Shown: positions 55,846 to 64,000 of the stretch, piece by piece
Numbering within the stretch: position 1 is the first letter of the stretch
How the letters are laid out: every line of letters starts with the position of its first letter
From: Protopterus annectens
Taxonomy: Eukaryota > Chordata > Ceratodontiformes > Protopteridae
Reading direction: 5' to 3'
Length of the DNA: 64,000 nt
NCBI RefSeq assembly: GCF_019279795.1
Contig: NC_056738.1
Span: forward strand, 400,872,683 to 400,936,682
Program-made: the position numbers and the translations under genes
Notes under the pieces: generated by a model
What the model saw: the letters and a program-made list of their open reading frames with translations, nothing else
Databases searched by the model: none
What the model was told of the DNA's origin: nothing

Positions 55846-58184
55846 AGTACATTAGCTGTGACATCTGTTTTCTTTGATCATAATTAATTTGTGGCTCAAA
55901 ATATGTGGCTGTGGGAAGGAAACGGACTAAAAGCAATAACTTTGTAAACTCTTGTGCAAGACCAATCAGAAAGATTAAGTGTGTCTGCAGTTGTGCTGCT
56001 GCACTGAGTACACGTGTGCTGTGCTCTGTGTACTTTGCATCTTGTATGTGAATCCCAGGCCCATTTGTTTCCTCCAGGCCTTCCTCTGCAAGACAGTTTA
56101 GGTCATTCCAAAGTCATTTCATATTTGCCATCAAGTTAGACTTTGCAGAGATGATGGAGGTATTTTTAAAAGTCCAGCAAAAAATGTCTCCTGCCTCATA
56201 CCCTTCTGAACCAGAATGGAGGTATGTGTTCATTACCAAGTTCTACTGCAAGGGCACCCTGGTTCTCCTTACCAGTCATCATTTAGGAACTTGTCCCACT
56301 GAGGCTGGATTTCAGTCTGTGGATGACAGTATCAAACTCAACAAAAGGATCAGTGACGATCATAGTCTTAATCGTAGGACTGCAGTCTTCAGGCCTAGCA
56401 CCTTCAGTGACAACCTTGTTTCTGGTGTTGATGACTTTGACACTAGTGCTGTCACTCTCAGGATATCCTTCAGCCTGTGGCTCTGGTTATGTCCTTCACT
56501 GATAGTTTTGGAACTAATACCATCGTGGCCATTTCTGATGTTACCAAGGTCTGCTTTCTAGTCACCGGGGTTGACATTATCACTGTTTCTCCAAGGGTCG
56601 ATGAGTATCTCAGTCCTGTTTTCCACACTAAGCCTCTCAGGTTCAGAGAAAATTATGTTAGTCCCCGTGTCAGGCCTGATGGGTTTCTGCCTCTGACAGC
56701 TGGGTCAGGCCCATTGGTCCTGAATGTGGCATTGATATTGGTCTCGTTGCTGACACTGCACATTGTGCTGCATTTGCTACCCTGTCTGCTTGCACCAACA
56801 GAAATTTGGACCTCAACAAGGTAATTTCTTTGTCTGGCACTTTGGCTGTCCATCATCTTTTGAAATATGATAGAGCAGTAGGAGGGCCCTGTCAGGACTG
56901 CACCTGCATTTCTGGTTCCTTGCTAACTTCTTCATCATCCTTGGACATGTTAACTCCATTGCTCAAAAACAAGTGCAAGAGAAGGTGTTTGAGCCCCATC
57001 TGTAATCCTCCAGTCTAGATATTGGTAAGGATGAGGGTGTTGATTCTGTATCATTCCCCTCATTAACCCAAGTTCAAGAAAGTTCTGAAGATGATGAGGT
57101 AGGTAGACATATGGTCCACAGACCACACAACCTCTCCATAATGGATCCAGCAGGAAGTCTTCCATACTCCATAACTTTCTTCCTTGGATGGTCACTAACT
57201 AATGAAATGGTGTGCCTTGTGGTTAGGACAAATATTTTGGCACCTATCCCACATAGAGAAGATCCCAGGGCCTCCCAAACAAAAAACTTGTGGTCCAGAA
57301 ACTCCCAAACTACATTCCATCATTACTGTGGCAGTTTTAATAAAAGGCTGCTGTTTCACATAGTTCTACTATCCATGCCCAATTATAGCTTTGGGAAGTG
57401 GAGTTTAAACATCTTCCGTGTACACTTTGAGAGTGGTAAACACATTCCACCATGCTTCCTGTGAAAGCTGATGGAATGACATGGTTACTGAAAGGTATGC
57501 CTGATGGAGACCTAGTGCACAAGTTACATTCTCGAGTAGCAACCGTGACATCTGTTGTAAGCCTTATAATGCATCTCTGTCACAATACTGTGGGTGGTAT
57601 AACAAGGATAGAGGACACTGGTATAATCCTTTGCTGTCTTGCTTTGCCAAGGGTACCAAAGGGGTCTGTCTTAATCCCCCTTTCAGTGGGTCTGTGTATT
57701 TTTGTATTTTAGTAAAAAGTCACATAGACGTCATGGAGAAGGGCAAGACCCATATGGCCCATTGGCATTAACTTTCAGACTCCCCAACTCATATTTCCTA
57801 GAATGCAGTTGAACCCATGACCACTTTATTTTTGATGTGGCCAGCAAAATAACCAAAGAGTGTGGAGAAACTGATGTAACCATAGTAACATTCAGAATGG
57901 TCATTAGCCTGGAGATAATAACAATCAACAGCAACAAGGGGTACCATCATCCTCATTTGGGGGGTAGAGTATTTTTGAGATCTTGCCTGACTTTCCAACT
58001 GTGGAGACATTTGGGGGAAATGTGTCCTTCTGCTTAAATGTGCAGCTAACCATCATGCCAAACAAGTGAACCAGGACAGTGCTATCCAGAGGTTTTATGA
58101 TTCCCTTCATGTTCCCACCCTGGCCCCCCTACATCTAAGAGCTCCCAGCAGCTTAGAAAGGATTATGTTTTTACTCCCATGTTT

Positions 58185-58460
58185 TTTTTAGTTTCCAGAA
58201 AAACAGAGGATATCAGGCCCATACTTGATTTAAGCAGCCTGATCAGATTTGTTCCTAGAGTACTGTTTCATGTAATCATGGTGCAGTCCATCCTTCCCTG
58301 TGTGTCAGAATGAGACAGGATATGTTGTTTGGACCTCCGTGATGCCTACCTTCATATAAAGATTACCAGGGAGTCTGTAAAGTTTCTGTGCTTCTGGGTA
58401 GGAGCCAGCCATTATCAATTCCATATGCTTCCATATCATCTTACCTCACCCCCAGGGTGT
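58185..58460 (+). pseudogene. Reverse transcriptase region of DIRS copy 3
   Basis: Readable motifs are DIRPILDLS and CCLDLRDAYLHI (motif A region), followed by GASHYQFHML. These correspond to DWRPILDLS, VDFQDASYHI and GSQSLSVLSS-type blocks in copy 1. Fossil, broken. Confidence 0.65.
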
Positions 58461-59569
58461 TTGCCATATGCACGTTTGTAGTTGCAGTGATCCAGCAGCT
58501 GCAAGGGGTGAGGGTGTTCCTTATCTGGACAGTGGGCTTCTAGCCACTGCAGCACAGAACAGTGTAATTTCTGTGAGGGAATCTCTACTCAGTTTCTTAC
58601 AGACTGCAAATCACAGTGAACACTGCAAAGTCCCTGATGGAGCCCTCTGTGCTGCAGACATTCCTCGGATGCATGCTGGACACTATGTCCTGCAGGGCAC
58701 TTCTCTCCTTGGAGAGGATTCTCCCTTTACAGGATGTGGTACTTCAAATGATTCAGGCTCACTCAGTCCCCACCTTACTGTGCCTAAGAACGTTGGGACT
58801 CTGAGTTCTTCAGTGGACATTAGAAGTTCACTGATCTCAGCTGACAGATCCCACAAGGATGTACCTAAATGTTTACAAGACTTGCAAGTCTAATTTGAGA
58901 TGGTGGACTAGCAGCTCTCTAAACCTTTAAAAGAATTTTTCTCTACATCTTTGTCTGTGACACCAAGTTGCAACAGATTCTTGGCATTCAGAATGGGTAC
59001 AGATGGCAGTGTTATTCTGTTCCCCCATCATAGGAATTCCATCCTATCCTCAACCAAGCCCATTTTTTTCCTCCCATAATTGCTCACATGCTTTCCTCAG
59101 TTTAATTTCTCAAAGTCTTTTGGGTTTCTAATGCCATGATAGGAATGGACCCCAGTCGTAAGTCAAAGTATGGTTAAAGTTCATGAAATTTGTATTATTT
59201 CAGTCTTTGATGTTAGCTGAAAGTGCACTTTGCATTACCAGCGATGTGCCCATAATTGGCTCTTTCTGCAATTCCTACAGAGTTATATGTATTGTTAGCA
59301 TATGTATATAAGACTGTAAATTCTTTTTTATGAGACCCTTTGCTCCTACCATTTTGCAGGTATTGCGTAACTTTGGCTTCTATTTGTTTAACTTCTACTT
59401 TACTAATTATTTATTCTATATTTCCTCTCTGAGATCTTATTTTTTGTACTGTGTTGTAAAATTGTCCATATCTGGGTGTCTTTGCTTGTATTTCTCTTCA
59501 GATATCTTTGGATCTGCTTTCCCAGGGAGTAATAGAGCATGTACCAGAAGGTCAAAAAGAATGATTCTT

Positions 59570-61340
59570 TTCAAGGCTATTTCTGGTACCCCCCCCCATC
59601 AAAAAAAAGCACAAATAAAGTCTACCAAAGCCAAATTTGAGGTAAATTTTGCCCCTCAGGGTAAGGACAACCACAAGGCATTCTTTAGCTATGTCCACAA
59701 CCTCAAGGCAATGCACAATTGTGTGCAGAACTCATTGTAAGTGACACCTATACTGAGCCAGAAGATATAGCAAACCCTACTGGCTGACAAATTAAGCTCC
59801 AACTTTTCCCCTCTCTCCCCATCAACCTTCCTTGGGAAATATCAAATATAACTCCCCCTGCTATCACTAGGGAACAGATCCTTAATGCTCTCTCTAAGGC
59901 CAAGAACACTGCATTAGTGGGCCCAGACAATATCCCAGGATGCCTACTAAATAGCACGAAACATGATCTGTCAGGCCATCTGAAATTGTTGCTTAAATGT
60001 AGTCTCCAAACAGGCTTCATGCCTTATGAATGGAGAACAGTAACAGTCATCCCTCTGCACAAAGATGAGCCATCTACAGACCCTGGAAACTACAGACCCA
60101 TAAATCTGACTAGTTTCATATGCAAAGCCATGGAAAGAATTATCATGGAAATTATAGTAATGACATAGGAAACCTCCAGACACTGGAACCAACCCAATTT
60201 GGTTTCATCAAGGGCAGGTCATGCCTTCTCAACCTGGTGGACTTCTTTGAGAAGGTCAGCAAAGCAATGGATGAGGGCAAAATTGTTCAGACTGCCTACC
60301 TTGACCTGACCAAGGCATTCGACACAATCCTTTACGTCAGCATTGTTGACAAACTTGAGGTTAGGTACAAAGCTTTATGTCACCTGGTAGATAGTCAGCG
60401 GGCTCACAGACAGGACCCAGGAAGTTAGAATTGGGGAGTCCACCTCTACAAAGAGGCCAGTCACAGGCATAGCCCCTCAGGGATCGGTCCTGGGACTGCT
60501 CCTTTTTTGGCACTTACTTCTCTGAATTCAAGGCCAACGTCACTGTCCTCTGGCTGAATAAATTTGCAGATGATTGCAAATTAGGCGCTGTCATTGAATC
60601 GCCCATTGACACAAATGTTCTCCAGGAAGGACAGATACAGACAAACAACTGGTACCAGAGCCATGGACTAAAATTAATTGCCAAGAAATGCATATAATTT
60701 CCTGGGGTGGATGACTTCTGAAGGATACTGTCATATTGACAACACGCCTTTATAGAGTTGACCCAGTTGTCATGCACTTAGGGTCACACACAGAGAGTAG
60801 TCCAGCCTTTGACCATCACATGTCTACAGTAGTGAGGAAATCATTCTGTGTTGACAATTTATAAACAAAGGTATGGCATCTAGGCCCAGAAAAATCATTG
60901 TTCCACTGTATTCAGCATTCATCAGACTTATCATTGAGTACAGTGCCTCATTTAGTATGTACTTAACCAGGCATATCCAACAATTGGAACATCCACAGAG
61001 GTTCCTCACTAAAATGATACAGGCCGTAAGTAACATGTCCTGTGCAGACCACCTCAAGGCCCTATCTCTGTATTCTATCTTTTACAGACTGTTGAGGAGA
61101 GATCTGTGCGTGACATACAATGCATTGTCAGACCCCACGCTGATGACCTCCTGAATATCTGTAAAACAAACTGCACCACAATCGCCCATTCCAAAGACTT
61201 AAACCTTGCTTGGGGTATAAATAGGACCTGCTGGAGAGACAGTTATGTATGCCAGAGACTACTCCTTCATCCATGTGAAGCAGAGTTCCTCCCTAACCAA
61301 ATTCAAGTGTAATTTAGACAGTTGGATGGGGAACATGAAA
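59570..61340 (+). mobile_element. CR1-type LINE inserted in DIRS copy 3
   Basis: The polymerase reads VGPDNIPGCLLNSTKHDLSG (59914-59970), YEWRTVTVIPLHKDEPSTDP and GNYRPINLTSFICKAMERII (60089-60148). Next come FGFIKGRSCLLNLVDFFEKV (60198-60257) and motif A as AYLDLTKAFDTI (60295-60330). APQGSVLG follows near 60475, then FADDCKLGAV (60562-60591), so the catalytic ADD is kept. The C-terminal domain extends to about 61310. The G-x-S-C-x-x-N-L and YLDLTKAFD blocks fit the CR1 clade. The endonuclease is absent (5' truncation), and several frame changes break the rest. Confidence 0.75.
59640..61312 (+). pseudogene. CR1 reverse transcriptase remnant
   Basis: Coding body of the CR1 insertion. The linker HKAFFSYVHNLKAMHNCVQN (about 59673-59732) is the K-x-FW-x-Y/F-V block before the polymerase. 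The polymerase core follows in two main frames (59917-60168 and 60120-60428), then 60873-61154 carries the thumb and C-terminal domain (LYSAFIRLIIEYSASFSMYL). It is not translatable as one protein. Confidence 0.7.
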
Positions 61341-62423
61341 TTCATCCTTGTTTTGGCACCTATGTCTCTGATGGACACAGGCAGCCTGTAAATGGTTCAT
61401 TTCCTAGGCCCCTGCTTGTAAATGTTCCACCTCAGCAAGCCCCTGCTTACACTTATCCAGGGTAGCAGAACTTGTCAGAGATTTAGGATGCATGGCCAAG
61501 CTTAAAAAGGCCCTTGTGGTCATTAGCATAGTACACACCTATGAAGCTGGAGACCTGTTTTGGGCCTGTCTTTCCTAAATCTCAGTATCAAAGTTCAAAG
61601 TGCTTACTATTCAGTCTCTCTTTCCTCGATCCCTGCTCTAAGTTTCTTGGTAATGTTGGCTCTAAAAGATACACACCACCATATACTCCTTCACAGAAGC
61701 TTCAGGTGCATTTCGAGGTTTTCTGTTTCTGGTTCATATTTTCAATTCATCTTTCACTCTTTTGCTTGTCCACAACACCGTGGTTTTTCACAAAGTGCCT
61801 TGCTCCAGGGATTTTTTTTCCCAGATTACAAGGCATACATATTGTTCCCTACTTGGACAATTTCCAAATTTTGGTATTCTGTGTTTGAAACTGTAATTAG
61901 TCTCTACTCTTTGCCATGAATCTGTTTTACAACCTGGGTTTCATCTCCGTCTGGAAAAGTCATTTCTCATTCCTTTTCACAGAATAACTTTTCTAGGTTG
62001 CTACTTCTCAAAGTATGGAGTTTCTGCCACAGGAGAAAGTAACCTTGTACAAGGAGAAATTCTCTCAGTTTTTGATGGCATTCCTGTCGCAGGAAAAGCA
62101 ACCATTTACAATGAGGAATTCCTTCAGTTTTCTATGCAAACTCTGGCAACACCAAGGTAATTGTTCAGGATATTAGGATACATGGATTCTGCAATTCATA
62201 TGAACCTAACCAAGTTACCCTTGTGGAACATTCAGCATTTTCTCAAATCAGTCTGAACTCAACACCTTCATACTCTGTCTTTTTCAAATCCCTGTACTGA
62301 AGTTTGTCTGAAGAGAGAACTTCATTGACGAGTAGACCAGTTTATTCTGAATCTGTGTCTTCCAATTTCCCCTTCAGCCCCTTCTCGATATGTAACCAAG
62401 GATGCTTCAGACTGTGTGTGTGT

Positions 62424-62449
62424 GTGTGGGGGTGGGGGTTGCTGTATCC
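62424..62449. repeat. Short (TG)n/G-rich tract
   Basis: gtgtgtgtgtgtg followed by ggggtgggggtt, within the DIRS copy 3 RNase H region. Confidence 0.7.
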
Positions 62450-63529
62450 AAGGGAATCAAGGTACATAGTCTTGGGCTAATCATTTCAAAAATGTGCACA
62501 TAAATATCAAATAAATGACATTGTTAGAAAATGCTGTGAGAACCTTAAATCATCTGTGATCTCTGGGACCTCTTTTGATAATCACAGACACCACCATTGT
62601 CATGTGAAACATAAACAAGGGAAACCAGGTTGTACCCCCTATTCAGACAACCATGGTAGCCTAGAAGCTAGCAAATCAGTACAGTTTATCCCTTCAGGCG
62701 GTTTATATTCCTTCAGAGAGGAACACTGTAGTAGCACTCTAAGCAATACCAGGAAAACCCCTCACAAATGGAAATTACATAAAGAGGGCTTCCAGGAAGA
62801 CTATTCACTTATGGAGATCTCAGTTAGTAGATCTGTTTGCGTCCATTCACAACAAACAGTTGAAAAAATTCTGATCCAGGACTCCTTGCAGAAAGGCCTG
62901 AAGGATAGATGCCTTCTCTTTCCCATTGATAAGAATATGCCTATATACCTTCCCCCTCTCCTGTGTTAACCAGAATTCATTCTTTTAAAGACCCAAAAGG
63001 ACTCTCCAAGGGTAATATTGTTAACTCTCTGTTGGCCCAGACAGCAGTGGCTCTCCCTTCTCTTAAAAATGACCAAAGGTAATTACCATAAACTTCCAAA
63101 CAGGATGGACTTACTCATTCAGTATAAGTGGTCTTTAATTCTCCTCAGTCTACAAATTCTTCTTCTGACAGGCACCTGTTTTTCAGAGAATGTGTAGCAG
63201 GTATTAAAGGAGACTAAGAAATTGGCTACTAAAAAATCGTATTTGGCCAAATGGAAGAGATTTCCTGAATAGGACCATAAACCAAACCAAAACCCTTTAA
63301 AGACAGAAGCCAATTTGGTTCACCTATATGTGTGTGAATTGCTGAAATCTGGCCTTTCTTATTCTTTAAGAGCTATCTTTCATCCATCTTTTTTGTGTGC
63401 CCTTAGGTGAACCCTTTCATCATTATCTTATGTAAAGCAGGTTTTAAAAGGGGTACTACACATTTGTCCACCTAGAAAACGAGTGACTACTACTACTGAT
63501 TTTAATTTTTTTATTCTAAAAAACTTGCG

Positions 63530-63885
63530 TACCTGTGGTGGTGGTGCTGTGGTAGCATTGTCGCCTCACCGTAAGACGCTGTCCGGTTCGATTCTCAGCT
63601 AGAGCATCTTCTGCGTGAAGACATGCGCGAATGGGCGTACCTTCATTGAAGGTTGTGCGTCAGGGCTGGTAACTCGGCATGTAAAAATCAACTGCCAATA
63701 ATTAGCGGACTGGAGTTCCGCTGTGGCAACCCCTAACCGGGAAAAGCCGAAAGACACAGCTCATTGGGCTGGTTTAAAAGTCCTGACATAGAAAACAGTG
63801 TTGCTCGCTGTGCTGCTTTGTTAGGAGAGTGTCTGAGTTGCAAGCTGTTATGGTAATTTAACCTTGCCTCATCTTTCGTAAAAAT
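63530..63885 (+). mobile_element. V-SINE (tRNA-derived, with conserved central domain)
   Basis: The head at 63540-63600 has a box A-like tggtgctgtggtagcat and a box B ggttcgattctc (63585-63596). The central region at 63691-63755 reads attagcggactggagttccg, then ctgtggcaacccctaa and gggaaaagccgaaag. This is the strongly conserved segment of V-SINEs (zebrafish DANA has ttccgctgtggcgacccc). The 3' tail to about 63885 is presumably borrowed from a partner LINE that I cannot identify here. Confidence 0.75.
63585..63596 (+). promoter_or_regulatory. RNA polymerase III box B of the V-SINE
   Basis: GGTTCGATTCTC fits the box B consensus GGTTCGANTCC with one change near the end. The matching box A lies about 35 bases upstream. 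Confidence 0.6.
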
Positions 63886-64000
63886 ATGGTATTCTTAAGA
63901 CTTAACCCTTCATTTTACCGCAAGGGGTATCATAATTCACTCTAACTCAATATGTTCATTTCCCTGTGTTCTTTCCTTAACCAAAAAATAAGGGAGAGAA

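Larger units (their letters stand above)
55850..63500 (+). mobile_element. DIRS retrotransposon, copy 3, old and split by a CR1 LINE (broken fossil)
   Basis: On the + strand, 58190-58450 reads RKTEDIRPILDLSSLIRFV, CCLDLRDAYLHIKITRESVK and VGASHYQFHMLP, the reverse transcriptase of a DIRS element. Bases 62390-62900 show RNase H traces (KDASDC... and YIPSERNTV), and bases 62960-63300 probably belong to the start of the recombinase. Gag-like coding may occupy 56150-57720, but I find no clear motif. The CR1 LINE at 59570-61340 sits inside. It is the most decayed of the large DIRS copies, with many breaks, and neither inverted end was identified. Confidence 0.6.

Noticed and set aside
63540-63610. 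Possible tRNA gene
   Set aside because: It has box A- and box B-like motifs but no convincing acceptor stem, and it runs straight into the V-SINE body, so it is a SINE head.

Overview
This is a piece of a large vertebrate nuclear genome, not a compact or microbial one. The only host gene I recognise is VPS51, a subunit of the GARP and EARP tethering complexes. Three of its consecutive exons lie on the + strand at 12676-12894, 14502-14623 and 50867-50954. Their splice phases match (0, then 2/1) and together they encode 143 residues very close to human VPS51. The last two exons are separated by an intron of about 36.2 kb that is almost wholly built of nested retroelements. I do not see the exon or exons for the last ~85-90 residues in the remaining 13 kb, so the gene is hugely expanded.

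Organism (inference): a giant-genome sarcopterygian is likely, with a lungfish the best guess and a caecilian or salamander as alternatives. The reasons are the very long introns, the mix of DIRS, Penelope-like (PLE), CR1/L2, RTE and Tx1-type L1 elements, and a V-SINE with its conserved central domain at the right end. From memory, V-SINEs are known from fishes, lamprey and lungfish.

Layout. 0.1-6.5 kb: a DIRS element with inverted ends, Gag-like, RT/RNase H and tyrosine-recombinase (YR) regions. 6.9-7.0 and 7.4-11.2 kb: a solo 3' end and a nearly full copy of a Jockey-superfamily LINE with a 2A-like motif. 11.6-12.6 kb: an old DIRS YR remnant. 12.7-14.6 kb: two VPS51 exons. 15.3-16.7 kb: an old DIRS remnant. 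17.6-19.1 kb: a possible reverse-strand LINE remnant. 19.6-26.3 kb: an RTE-type LINE carrying a Tx1/L1 3' fragment and a whole PLE with a 17-bp target duplication. 26.3-31.3 kb: SINEs, microsatellites, an unclassified repeat and a PLE 3' end. 31.7-50.4 kb: a second DIRS element, split by a 3.7-kb palindromic PLE pair, a block holding a tRNA-derived SINE, two more PLE pieces and a ~6-kb L1. 50.9 kb: VPS51 exon. 52.6-55.6 kb: a reverse-strand copy of the LINE seen at 7.4 kb. 55.9-63.5 kb: a third, older DIRS element split by a CR1 LINE. 63.5-63.9 kb: a V-SINE.

Most striking are a head-to-head palindrome of two PLE copies sharing one target duplication, and seven hammerhead-ribozyme-like motifs. 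Each motif lies in the 3' segment of a PLE copy, and helix I keeps pairing in most copies although its sequence differs. DIRS elements are treated as fossils and only their extent, parts and general state are given.
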